Part shown: positions 1 to 6,267 of the stretch, one piece after another
Layout of the letters: every line of letters starts with the position of its first letter
How positions within the stretch are numbered: the stretch's first letter is position 1
Assembly: GCA_017431185.1 (NCBI GenBank)
Contig: JAFRLP010000343.1
Span: 1 to 11,022, forward strand
Direction: 5' to 3'
Length of the DNA: 11,022 bases
DNA from: Victivallales bacterium
GTDB taxonomy: Bacteria > Verrucomicrobiota > Lentisphaeria > Oligosphaerales > Oligosphaeraceae
The notes under the pieces: model-generated
What the model was told of the DNA's origin: nothing
The model's database searches: none
What the model saw: only the letters and a program-made list of their open reading frames with translations
Translations under genes and position numbers: made by a program

Positions 1-1076
1 AAGACCTCCACCTGCACTGGCACGGCAATCCTCTGTTCTCCAATCTCAAGGCTCAATGTTCCCGAATAGCGCCCTTTGGCCGCCTGGCGGGGAACGGTCA
101 CGCTCCAAACCAGAAACTGACGATGGACGGGACGGCGGGGTGATTCAGGCAGCAGCACGTCCGTAAACCATTCGCCGCGGTCATTGGCCACGTAATCGGC
201 GAACCTGAGTTGCTGGCATTCGGCGGGCAGCACGTCCCCCTGCTGTGAACGGAGAATCCCGGGTTGCGCCTTCATCCCACAAAATTCCGCTTTTGTCTCC
301 GCGGCAAAGAACAAATGCTCCTGCTCGCCGCGGGCCGCCTGAATCGTCAAGGCGGAGACGGTGGCGGTTGGTTCAGGGCTGGGTTCCCCCTCGGCAAACC
401 GCTCTCCGCCGCAGTTCCAGACCCGCAGGCCAGAGGGAAGCCCACCGACATCTTCCGCCACAATGGGCTTGCCGCGTCCGCGGTCACGTGCCTGCAACCG
501 CAGAAAGGGACAATTCGCCGGCATATAGCCCAGCCTTGGCGCCTGCGGACCGATGGCAAAGGGCGCACTGCCTCCCCCCGCTTCGCTCCACTTGATGACC
601 CCCTTGGACTGGACGGCATGGCGCGCCTGATGAACCGCCAGTTTTCGGATGGCCACAAAAAGGCAGTTCCCACAGCGTTCCAGAACATAATCATCCTCAT
701 AAAGGGTCATATAACGGTGGGCGACGGCATCCTCCCAGATGACGGCGTCGATTTTGCGCTGCCCAAAGGAGACGTTGAGTTGCAGGTCAACCCCCTGTGT
801 GCCAGGGAACCGCCCCGTGGAGACATCCCCATCGGCATTCCAATAGATGCCCAGACTGCATTTCTCCGAGGCATTGGGCAGCAGAAGGGCGAAGACGAAT
901 TTCTCATCGTCCTCCAGCACGCCTGCGGCCAGAGCCTCAGCGCCGGCTTTGCGCATCCAGCAGACGGGGATTGGAAGACCCGCGCCAGCAACCGGGGCCG
1001 CCGGAATCCCTTCCACCGCCAGTGATGAACAAACCAGCCCCAGAAGCACGCAAGGCACGAAAAACACTCTTTTCAT
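1..1076 (-). CDS. Secreted GH123/DUF4091-like carbohydrate-active protein, 3' end cut off by the window edge
   Basis: The reverse strand is open without a stop from an ATG at 1076 to base 1, giving 358 residues of a longer protein. Residues 1-20 form a signal peptide (MKRVFF, a hydrophobic run, then SSLA before VEG), so export is expected. Residues 60-180 contain an IYWNADGDVSTGR segment that resembles the CBM9-like domains of exported carbohydrate enzymes. Residues 240-358 fit the beta-sandwich that precedes the catalytic barrel in GH123/DUF4091 proteins: an ARGE motif at 248-251, then VTVPRQAAKGRYSGTLSL near 326-343, close to the family's usual 'V.VP..a..G.Y.G...L'. The catalytic part would lie left of the window, so glycosidase activity is inferred and the substrate is unknown. 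A GGAGG at 1082-1086 favours the start at 1076 over the adjacent in-frame ATG at 1079. The gene begins 11 bases after the pseudopilin stop and is probably co-transcribed with it. Confidence 0.72.
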   Translation of the reverse strand, partial: MKRVFFVPCVLLGLVCSSLAVEGIPAAPVAGAGLPIPVCWMRKAGAEALAAGVLEDDEKFVFALLLPNASEKCSLGIYWNADGDVSTGRFPGTQGVDLQLNVSFGQRKIDAVIWEDAVAHRYMTLYEDDYVLERCGNCLFVAIRKLAVHQARHAVQSKGVIKWSEAGGGSAPFAIGPQAPRLGYMPANCPFLRLQARDRGRGKPIVAEDVGGLPSGLRVWNCGGERFAEGEPSPEPTATVSALTIQAARGEQEHLFFAAETKAEFCGMKAQPGILRSQQGDVLPAECQQLRFADYVANDRGEWFTDVLLPESPRRPVHRQFLVWSVTVPRQAAKGRYSGTLSLEIGEQRIAVPVQVEV

Positions 1077-1081
1077 CATTT

Positions 1082-1086
1082 CCTCC
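1082..1086 (-). promoter_or_regulatory. Ribosome binding site of the DUF4091-like gene
   Basis: The reverse strand reads GGAGG here, five bases before the ATG at 1076 and only two before the tandem ATG at 1079. The spacing supports 1076 as the start. The site abuts the stop codon of the upstream pseudopilin gene (1088-1090), which suggests translational coupling. Confidence 0.6.
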
Positions 1087-1087
1087 A

Positions 1088-1705
1088 TCAGGATTTCGAC
1101 TGCGCCAAATCGGGAATCCACAATTTGCCAGGGAAAACAATGTTGACGATGTATTTTTGCCAGGCATCGATGGTAATGGTGTGTCGATAGATTTTGGCAT
1201 TTCCGGCGAAGAAGACGGTGTTGACCCCGCCCCCGTGACGATACTGCACCCGTTCCACTCCGCCAACAGGATAGTAGTCACCGCAGGCATAGCCGCGGGT
1301 TATCTCGAAGAACTCCAGCACCTCGTTCCTGATGATGTTGCTTTTCGCACCTGCAAGACGCGTGTTCATCCCGTAACTGGAAAGCCCGAATGTCCAATCC
1401 TTGTCTGAAGGGCACCGCAGCACTGGCATGTTCATCTGCGTGGTCTTGCCGGTGGCGTATGTCACGAGACGTCCGTACCAGGACTTTTCCATGCTGCAGT
1501 CCTTGCCGTCCGGAAGATGGTCTTCATTGTCGTCCATGTACATGACTGTGTAGGTGTACAACTGGCGCATATTGCTGGCGCAACTTGCAGTGCGCGCCTT
1601 TTCACGTGCCTTGGACAACGTCGGCAGCAGCATCGCGGCAAGCACGCCGATGATGGCTATGACGACCAGCAACTCTATGAGGGTGAAGGACTTGCATCGT
1701 AACAT
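1088..1705 (-). CDS. Pseudopilin-like protein with type IV prepilin N-terminal methylation motif
   Basis: This is a 205-residue protein. Residues 1-30 carry a type IV prepilin/type II secretion pseudopilin leader: a short basic leader (MLRCKS), then [20 protein letters not shown] with the conserved Glu five residues after the Phe, then a helix ([20 protein letters not shown]). The prepilin peptidase would cut just before the Phe. The rest is a soluble periplasmic-type domain with several Cys residues. Near the end, [15 protein letters not shown] matches the H-X9-DG motif of the DUF1559 and related families, except that Asp is replaced by Ala. Such proteins are hugely expanded in Lentisphaerota and Planctomycetota, often next to sulfatases or glycosidases, and their job is not settled. 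The start at 1705 has AGGAG nine bases upstream (1715-1719). The gene leads an operon with the DUF4091-like gene and diverges from the AraC-type regulator. Confidence 0.88.
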   Translation of the reverse strand: MLRCKSFTLIELLVVIAIIGVLAAMLLPTLSKAREKARTASCASNMRQLYTYTVMYMDDNEDHLPDGKDCSMEKSWYGRLVTYATGKTTQMNMPVLRCPSDKDWTFGLSSYGMNTRLAGAKSNIIRNEVLEFFEITRGYACGDYYPVGGVERVQYRHGGGVNTVFFAGNAKIYRHTITIDAWQKYIVNIVFPGKLWIPDLAQSKS

Positions 1706-1749
1706 CAGGGCAATCTCCTATGCGTTGAAGGGGTCTGTCTCGAAAAACA

Positions 1750-1763
1750 CAGTAAATATACTG
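1750..1763. promoter_or_regulatory. Dyad CAGTA-N4-TACTG, candidate operator
   Basis: Perfect five-base arms CAGTA (1750-1754) and TACTG (1759-1763) flank AATA. The dyad covers the proposed -10 of the pseudopilin promoter and abuts a second dyad at 1763-1779. It could bind a dimeric regulator, or it could be a chance palindrome in AT-rich sequence. Confidence 0.3.
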
Positions 1764-1783
1764 GAAAAAACGGTTTTCCGCAA
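1755..1783 (-). promoter_or_regulatory. Candidate sigma-70-type promoter of the pseudopilin operon
   Basis: On the reverse strand TTGCGG (1778-1783) and TATATT (1755-1760) are separated by 17 bases, fitting a -35/-10 pair: the -10 matches five of six consensus bases and the -35 matches three. It lies about 50 bases upstream of the start at 1705. Both dyads described for this region overlap it, so repression by occlusion is plausible. The call rests on motif spacing alone. Confidence 0.4.
1763..1779. promoter_or_regulatory. Dyad GGAAAA-N5-TTTTCC containing AAACGGTTT, candidate operator
   Basis: Six-base arms GGAAAA (1763-1768) and TTTTCC (1774-1779) are perfect inverted repeats, and the middle contains AAACGGTTT (AAAC and GTTT arms around one base). 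The dyad sits between the proposed -35 and -10 of the pseudopilin promoter, a classic repressor position. The same nine-base core occurs in inverse orientation at the transketolase promoter (2853-2861), and the string GGAAAAAACG recurs before the transporter (7484-7493). The central CpG between A-rich and T-rich arms recalls LacI-family operators, but no such regulator is in the window, so the binding protein is unknown. Confidence 0.4.
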
Positions 1784-1834
1784 TAGATTATGATAGTAAT
1801 ATTCTGACAAAAAATAGAACAAAAGCGACAACAG

Positions 1835-2731
1835 ATGATCAGCCGCAAACTCAAATTCAAGAGACTGTTTTCAGAGACACCCCAGCAGAGCCAGAACTAC
1901 TGGCTGGAGAAGTCGTACCTGCCATTCCACAATTCGGATATCCTGCATCTTCTGGCCTACGGCGAAAGCACCTGCCATCCCGGCTGCCAGACGACTTTCA
2001 CACATCCCTACTGGTCCCTGCAACTGGTCACGCAAGGCACAGGACTCGCGCAATGCGGACGTCAGCGGCGTCAACTCGCACCCGGGACTTTTCTGCTGCT
2101 GCCGCCAGAGACTGCCTGCACGGTCAAAGCGTCTGCGGGAAACGCCCTGGAACGCCGTTCCCTGCTGGTCGCCAACGGACAGTGCATGGGCTTGCTGTGC
2201 CGCAAGGGCGTCCTGTCCAGTGAACTGGTCTTTCGCCTGACGTCCGCGGAACGGGTGGCGGTCTTCTACGACCAGGTGAAAAAAGAGGTCCTGACGGCCG
2301 CAACGGCGGATTGCGCACAGTCTCTTTCGGGATTCATCTACCTGATGCTGATGGAACTCATTTCGCAGGTGGGCCGCATGGTCGCCCCCTCCAATGATTT
2401 CCGTTCCATTCTGAAGACCATCGATTCCCTGCCCCCGCTCGCCTGTTCCCTGGGAGAGGTTGCACGGCATCACCATACTTGCGTGCGTACGTTGCACCGT
2501 CTGTTCCAGCAGCATCTCCACTGTACACCAGGGCAGTACATCCTCAAAATGCGCCTGGAGAACGCGCGTCAACTCCTGGCACAGCCCCCGCCCATGGCCA
2601 TCCAGGATGTCGCAGCCGACGTGGGCTTTCGCTCACCATCGCATTTCATCCGCATGTTCCGCCGTCAGTTTGGCCAGACCCCAAAGCAGTTCCAGGAACA
2701 GCAATCGACAACTTGCCAAAGGGCGGATTAG
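1835..2731 (+). CDS. AraC/XylS-family transcriptional regulator
   Basis: This is a 298-residue protein of the usual length for AraC regulators with an N-terminal sensing domain. Residues from about 50 to 115 (around YWSLQLVTQGTG and APGTFLLLPPE) look like the cupin-type ligand-binding barrel that binds a small molecule, often a sugar. Residues 198-290 carry the double helix-turn-helix: a first helix pair near 205-226 (LGEVARHHHTCVRTLHRLF) and a second near 255-280 (MAIQDVAADVGFRSPSHF, then RMFRRQFGQTPKQF), the signature AraC ending. It is transcribed away from the pseudopilin operon and lies upstream of, and co-directional with, the transketolase operon, so it could control either. The start at 1835 is the first ATG of the open frame, but no Shine-Dalgarno sequence is visible, so the exact start is uncertain. 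The ligand cannot be read from the sequence. Confidence 0.9.
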   Translation: MISRKLKFKRLFSETPQQSQNYWLEKSYLPFHNSDILHLLAYGESTCHPGCQTTFTHPYWSLQLVTQGTGLAQCGRQRRQLAPGTFLLLPPETACTVKASAGNALERRSLLVANGQCMGLLCRKGVLSSELVFRLTSAERVAVFYDQVKKEVLTAATADCAQSLSGFIYLMLMELISQVGRMVAPSNDFRSILKTIDSLPPLACSLGEVARHHHTCVRTLHRLFQQHLHCTPGQYILKMRLENARQLLAQPPPMAIQDVAADVGFRSPSHFIRMFRRQFGQTPKQFQEQQSTTCQRAD

Positions 2732-2777
2732 CCCCACACGCTGGAATATGATGCCCAGAGGCAGATGCGAAACGAAC

Positions 2778-2813
2778 GGCGTACCCCTTCGCACATTTGT
2801 GCAGTGGGACGCC
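2778..2813 (+). terminator. Three-helix stem-loop after the AraC-type gene, possible terminator
   Basis: Nested helices pair GGCGT (2778-2782) with ACGCC (2809-2813), CCC (2784-2786) with GGG (2806-2808), and GCAC (2791-2794) with GTGC (2799-2802), with ATTT as the loop. It begins 47 bases after the araC-like stop and ends before the proposed transketolase promoter. No strong T-tract follows (only a TTTT at 2824-2827), so intrinsic termination is doubtful. The inner part, GCACA-TT-TGTGC, could instead be a protein-binding dyad. Confidence 0.35.
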
Positions 2814-2852
2814 AGTGTCAGATTTTCGCCAAGGCGTGATTTTTTTCCACAG

Positions 2853-2887
2853 AAACCGTTTGACTTTTTCCTCGCCCGGTGTATTTT
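2853..2887 (+). promoter_or_regulatory. Candidate promoter of the transketolase operon with overlapping AAACCGTTT operator-like site
   Basis: TTGACT (2860-2865) and TATTTT (2882-2887) are separated by 16 bases, a reasonable sigma-70-type pair with a -35 that matches five of six consensus bases. The odd palindrome AAACCGTTT (2853-2861) overlaps the -35 by two bases. Its reverse complement, AAACGGTTT, is the core of the dyad at 1763-1779. A repressor bound there would block RNA polymerase. Transcription would start near 2894, leaving a leader of roughly 70 bases before the start codon at 2966. Confidence 0.45.
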
Positions 2888-2911
2888 ATTTATTAGACGA
2901 TTGAAAATAAG

Positions 2912-2939
2912 TCCCGTCCTTTTGTTTTTGATGACGGGA
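2912..2939 (+). promoter_or_regulatory. Leader hairpin just upstream of the transketolase ribosome binding site
   Basis: Seven-base arms TCCCGTC (2912-2918) and GACGGGA (2933-2939) pair around a T-rich 14-base loop. The hairpin lies in the proposed 5' leader and ends 11 bases before AAGGAG (2951-2956), the ribosome binding site of the first transketolase gene. It may stabilise the mRNA or affect translation. No T-tract follows it, so it is not a normal terminator. Confidence 0.35.
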
Positions 2940-2965
2940 GATGGCGAGCCAAGGAGAGAGAATCA

Positions 2966-3790
2966 ATGGAAGAACAGGCATTGGCAAGATGTCGTGAACT
3001 GGCGCGGCTGATACGGCTACACTGTTTGCGGATGGTGTTCAAGGGGAAAAGCGGTCACATCGGGAGCATGCTCTCGACGGCGGACATCTATCCTGTGTTA
3101 TATACCAGGATACTGAATGTGTCGCCGGAGCGGATGAAAGACCCTTCGCGAGACCGTTTTCTGCTCAGCAAGGGGCATGGCGGCGCGGCATTGCTGGCCT
3201 GCCTGGCGGAGTTGGGGTATTTTCCGCTGGAGTGGCTGGACCGCTACTATTGCGACGACGGCAAATTGAGCGGGCACATTTCGCACCATGTGCCTGGCGT
3301 CGAGTTTTCCAGCGGGTCATTGGGGCATGGTCTCCCAGTGGCCTGCGGCATGGCGATGGCTGCGAAGCAGCGTGGAAGCGCGCACCGCATCTTCTGCATG
3401 TCCAGTGACGGTGACCTGAACGAGGGCAGCAGCTGGGAGGCCATCATGCTGGCAGGACAGCATCATTGGGACAATCTGGTGATGCTGGTGGACTATAACC
3501 GTTTGCAGGCGTTGGGGGCCTCGAAGGACATCATCGACCTGGAGCCTCTGGGACCGAAACTGGAGATGTTCGGCTGGAAGGCCATTGAGGCCGACGGGCA
3601 TGACCAGCAGGCCATTGAGAACGCTCTGACCACCCTTCCGCTGTCTCCTGGCAAACCGAGCGCCGTGATTTTCCGCACGGTCAAGGGCAAGGGCGTGAGT
3701 TTCATGGAGAATGAGTACAAGTGGCATTATGGCGGTCTGACCGCCGAACTGCTGGAACAGGCCATCAGGGAAGTGGAGGCGGCAAAATGA
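2966..3790 (+). CDS. Transketolase, N-terminal (thiamine diphosphate-binding) subunit
   Basis: This 274-residue protein matches the separate N-terminal subunit of two-gene transketolases, which transfer a two-carbon ketol unit between sugars using thiamine diphosphate and a divalent metal in the cytoplasm. Visible family motifs are SGHIGSMLS (29-37, with His31), FLLSKGHGG (65-73), GSLGHGLPVACGMA (117-130), the cofactor segment SDGDLNEGSSWEA (147-159) ending near the metal-binding Asn in DYN (176-178), GHD (211-213) and KGKGVSFMEN...WH (240-254). The cofactor motif normally begins GDG; here the first Gly is Ser, and the usual following Glu is Asp. AAGGAG lies nine bases before the ATG. Its stop overlaps the start of the C-terminal subunit by four bases (ATGA), so the two subunits are probably made in equal amounts. 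Split transketolases also occur in D-apiose catabolism, the sulfo-transketolase pathway and some surface-sugar clusters, so the substrate is open. Confidence 0.92.
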   Translation: MEEQALARCRELARLIRLHCLRMVFKGKSGHIGSMLSTADIYPVLYTRILNVSPERMKDPSRDRFLLSKGHGGAALLACLAELGYFPLEWLDRYYCDDGKLSGHISHHVPGVEFSSGSLGHGLPVACGMAMAAKQRGSAHRIFCMSSDGDLNEGSSWEAIMLAGQHHWDNLVMLVDYNRLQALGASKDIIDLEPLGPKLEMFGWKAIEADGHDQQAIENALTTLPLSPGKPSAVIFRTVKGKGVSFMENEYKWHYGGLTAELLEQAIREVEAAK

Positions 3791-4722
3791 GAAAGGCTTT
3801 TAACCAGGAACTGCTGAAAATCGCGGAGCGGGACCCCCGCGTGTTCATGATTCTGGCGGACATAGGCTATGGTGAAATCGAGCCATTCGCCAACCGCTTC
3901 CCGGACCGTTTCATCAACTGCGGCGTGGCCGAGCAGGAGATGACAGGAGTCGCCTGCGGCGTGGCGATGGAGGGCAACATCGCCATCACCTACTCCATCG
4001 CCAACTTCCCGACCATCCGCTGCCTGGAGCAGGTGCGCAACGATGTCTGCTATCACAACGCCAATGTGAAGATTGTCATCATCGGCGGTGGCGTCTCCTA
4101 TGGGGAACTGGGGGTGTCCCACCACTCCACCGAGGATATCGCCATCATGCGGGCCTTGCCGAACATGGTCGTGCTGGCGCCCTGCGACTGTCAGGAGGCT
4201 CGTGCCGCCACACGCGCCATGATGGCCTACCCAGGCCCCGTCTATTTCCGCTGCGGCTACAAGAACGAGCCCGACATCCACGAGGGCGCAATTGACTTCC
4301 GCATCGGCGGCTCCATCCAGGTGCGTGACGGAAATGACGCCACGGTGTTCTTTGCCGGGCCAGTCGGCATCCATGCCAAGCACGCGGTCGATGAACTGGC
4401 GCGGGAGGGCATCCATTGCCGTTTGGTCAGTCTCCATTCCATCAAGCCAATCGACCAGGAGGCCATTCAGAAGGCCGCCAGGGAGACGGGCGGGATTGTG
4501 GTTCTGGAGGAGCACAACATCTGCGGCGGCGTGGGCAGCGCCGTGGCGGAGGTGCTGATGGACACGGGCTGCGGGAACGTGCCATTCCGTCGTCTGGCCC
4601 TGCCTGACCTTTACGTCACCAAAGTCGGCAGTCAGGCCTGGCTTCAGGAGCAGTATGGTCTGGGAGTGGCTGGCGTGAAGGAGGCCGTGGTCTCACTCTT
4701 GAAACAGGGAGGCAAAAAGTGA
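3787..4722 (+). CDS. Transketolase, C-terminal subunit
   Basis: This 311-residue protein carries the pyrimidine-binding and C-terminal domains of transketolase. FINCGVAEQEMTGVACGVA (42-60) contains Glu49, the residue that activates the thiamine aminopyrimidine. SIANFPTIRCLEQVRND (70-86) and SYGELGVSHHSTEDIA (104-119) follow, and the C-terminal domain runs from about 185 (TVFFAGPVG, VSLHSIKPID, EEHNICGGVGSAVAE at 241-255). The open frame reaches back to 3721, but the ATG at 3787 is preferred: it overlaps the stop of the N-terminal subunit as ATGA, has GGAGG seven bases upstream, and begins with the family's usual start (MRKAF). The two polypeptides would form one alpha2-beta2-type enzyme with the active site at their interface. 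The CLEQVRNDVCYHNANVKI stretch is common in non-pentose-phosphate transketolases of accessory clusters, which points to a specialised substrate. Confidence 0.92.
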   Translation: MRKAFNQELLKIAERDPRVFMILADIGYGEIEPFANRFPDRFINCGVAEQEMTGVACGVAMEGNIAITYSIANFPTIRCLEQVRNDVCYHNANVKIVIIGGGVSYGELGVSHHSTEDIAIMRALPNMVVLAPCDCQEARAATRAMMAYPGPVYFRCGYKNEPDIHEGAIDFRIGGSIQVRDGNDATVFFAGPVGIHAKHAVDELAREGIHCRLVSLHSIKPIDQEAIQKAARETGGIVVLEEHNICGGVGSAVAEVLMDTGCGNVPFRRLALPDLYVTKVGSQAWLQEQYGLGVAGVKEAVVSLLKQGGKK

Positions 4723-5477
4723 TTCTCGACCGTTTCAAACTGGATGGCAAAAAGGCGCTGGTCACTGGCGCAGGGCGCGGCATAGGACGCGCCCTCGCAC
4801 AGGCTTTGGCTGAGGCAGGAGCGGATGTGGCCATCGTCGATGTGCTCGCTGACAATGCAATTCGTTCCGCGCAGGAAATCGCTCAGGCGACTGGACGGCA
4901 CACCATTGCCGTGACTTGCGACATTGCTGACGCGGACAGCGTGGAGGCCATGGTGACGCAGGTCGTCACCGAGTTCGGACGCCTGGACATCGCCGTCAAC
5001 AACGCTGGCATCTCCATTCCAATCAAGGGGTTGCTGGATGTTACGCCAGTAGAGTGGAAACGTCAGTTTGACGTGAATCTGAACGGAACATGGAACTGCC
5101 TGCGGGCGGAGGCACGGGTGATGATTCCCAACAATTACGGGAAAATCATCATCACGGGCTCCATTTGCGGGCATGTGATTTGGCCAGATCCGCAGTTGCC
5201 GTACAGCGTCTCCAAGGCGGCGGTGATTCATCTGACACGTGCCGCGGCTGCCGAACTGATTCGGCATGGCATTCGGGTGAACTGCATCTCCCCAGGCGTG
5301 ACCAAGGTGGCGGATTTGTTCCCTGAAGTGGTGGATGTCTTCTTCCGCACGGCCCCGATTGACCGCTATGGCTCCCCCGCCGATCATCAGGGGGCGGTGG
5401 TCTATCTCGCCTCCGAGGCATCGGACTTTATGGTCGGACAGGAGATTGTTCTGGACGGCGGCTACACAATCATGTGA
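4719..5477 (+). CDS. Short-chain dehydrogenase/reductase (SDR), first of a tandem pair
   Basis: This 252-residue classical SDR oxidises or reduces a hydroxyl/carbonyl group using NAD(P). Motifs in order are TGAGRGIG (16-23, dinucleotide binding), Asp41 at the end of the second strand (IVDV, favouring NAD over NADP), a CDIAD segment (68-72), NNAG (94-97), Asn120, the catalytic Ser148 (TGSICG) and YSVSK (Tyr162, Lys166), then SPG (191-193). The catalytic tetrad is complete and the length is typical. It begins with GTG at 4719, overlapping the transketolase stop by four bases (GTGA), with GGGAGG six bases upstream; no nearby ATG offers an alternative. Position in the operon suggests that it makes the ketose for the transketolase or reduces an aldehyde product. 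Gluconate 5-dehydrogenase-like or polyol dehydrogenase activity is possible, but substrate cannot be read from motifs. Confidence 0.9.
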   Translation: MILDRFKLDGKKALVTGAGRGIGRALAQALAEAGADVAIVDVLADNAIRSAQEIAQATGRHTIAVTCDIADADSVEAMVTQVVTEFGRLDIAVNNAGISIPIKGLLDVTPVEWKRQFDVNLNGTWNCLRAEARVMIPNNYGKIIITGSICGHVIWPDPQLPYSVSKAAVIHLTRAAAAELIRHGIRVNCISPGVTKVADLFPEVVDVFFRTAPIDRYGSPADHQGAVVYLASEASDFMVGQEIVLDGGYTIM

Positions 5478-5487
5478 GGTGTTCGCA

Positions 5488-6267
5488 ATGAATTCGCTGA
5501 AAGGCAAAAAGGCAATTGTGACTGGCGGAGCGCAGGGGATTGGCCTGGCTGGCGTAAGATGCTTCCGTGAGGCTGGCGCCCAGGTGATTTTCGCCGACAT
5601 CAACGAGGAGGCGGGGCGGCGAGTCGCTGGGGAAACGGGCGCGACTTTCGTCAAGTGCGACGTCTCCAACAGTCAGGACGTGCAGGCGGTCATCGCAGCA
5701 GCCGAAGGCCAACTGGACATCCTCTACAACAACGCTGGCGTCTATTGGAATGGCCGTGACGGTCGAATCACCGACATCGACGAGGCGGTCTGGGAGAAGG
5801 TCATCGCCATCAATCTGCGCAGTGTGTTCCTGTTTTGCAAATATGCCCTTCCTTTGCTGATGAAGGAGGGAGGGAGCATCATCAACACCGCCTCCAGCGC
5901 TGGCGTCATCGGCATACCGGACTGCGACGCCTATACCGCGACCAAGGGCGCCATTGTCCAGCTGACCAAATCCATGGCGGCGGAATACGGACGCTACAAC
6001 GTGCGCGTGAACTGCATCGCCCCCGCCGCCATCATGACCCCGATGATGCGCCAGAGCAACCCCGAAAACTCCACCTTTGACGAGGAGCGTTTCCTCAAGT
6101 TGCGCACGCCTCTCCGCCGCTATGGCACCCCTGAGGAGATTGCCAAGGTGGCCTGTTTTCTGGCTTCCGAGGACTCCAGTTATCTGAATGGCGCAATTGT
6201 GGTGGCGGACGGCGGAATCACCATCAACGGCGACCTCTCCAAAATCCAAGGCAATGCCCCAGAATAA
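5488..6267 (+). CDS. Short-chain dehydrogenase/reductase (SDR), second of a tandem pair
   Basis: This 259-residue classical SDR is clearly different from its neighbour, so the pair is not a recent duplication. Motifs are TGGAQGIG (12-19), Asp37 (FADIN, NAD preference), CDVS (57-60), NNAG (81-84), Asn109, Ser136/Ser137 (TASSAG) and YTATK (Tyr149, Lys153), then an APAAIMTP segment (178-185) where most relatives have PG..TP. It ends with DGGITINGDL plus a short tail. The ATG at 5488 lies 10 bases after the preceding stop, with GAGG eight bases upstream. An open frame reaches further back over the preceding gene, but the protein alignment starts here (MNSLKGKKAIVTGG). Together the two SDRs could oxidise one carbon and reduce another, an epimerisation by oxidation and reduction, or handle substrate and product separately. 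This is inference from context. Confidence 0.9.
   Translation: MNSLKGKKAIVTGGAQGIGLAGVRCFREAGAQVIFADINEEAGRRVAGETGATFVKCDVSNSQDVQAVIAAAEGQLDILYNNAGVYWNGRDGRITDIDEAVWEKVIAINLRSVFLFCKYALPLLMKEGGSIINTASSAGVIGIPDCDAYTATKGAIVQLTKSMAAEYGRYNVRVNCIAPAAIMTPMMRQSNPENSTFDEERFLKLRTPLRRYGTPEEIAKVACFLASEDSSYLNGAIVVADGGITINGDLSKIQGNAPE

Noticed and set aside
264..1025. A 253-codon plus-strand open frame near the left edge
   Set aside because: The minus strand over the same stretch encodes a protein with a signal peptide, a ribosome binding site and a GH123/DUF4091-like domain, so the plus frame is a shadow.
2822..2847. Possible intrinsic terminator, CGCC-AA-GGCG followed by a T-run
   Set aside because: The loop would be only two bases and the stem would shrink to three pairs if opened, and other bases intervene before the T-run.
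3727..4515. A 262-codon open frame on the minus strand opposite the transketolase C-subunit
   Set aside because: It mirrors the sense codons of a confident transketolase subunit; no family features, signal peptide or ribosome binding site support it.
2966..4722. Assigning the split transketolase to D-apiose or sulfoquinovose catabolism
   Set aside because: The isomerase, kinase or sulfosugar-specific genes expected for those pathways are not in the window, so a named assignment would be a guess.
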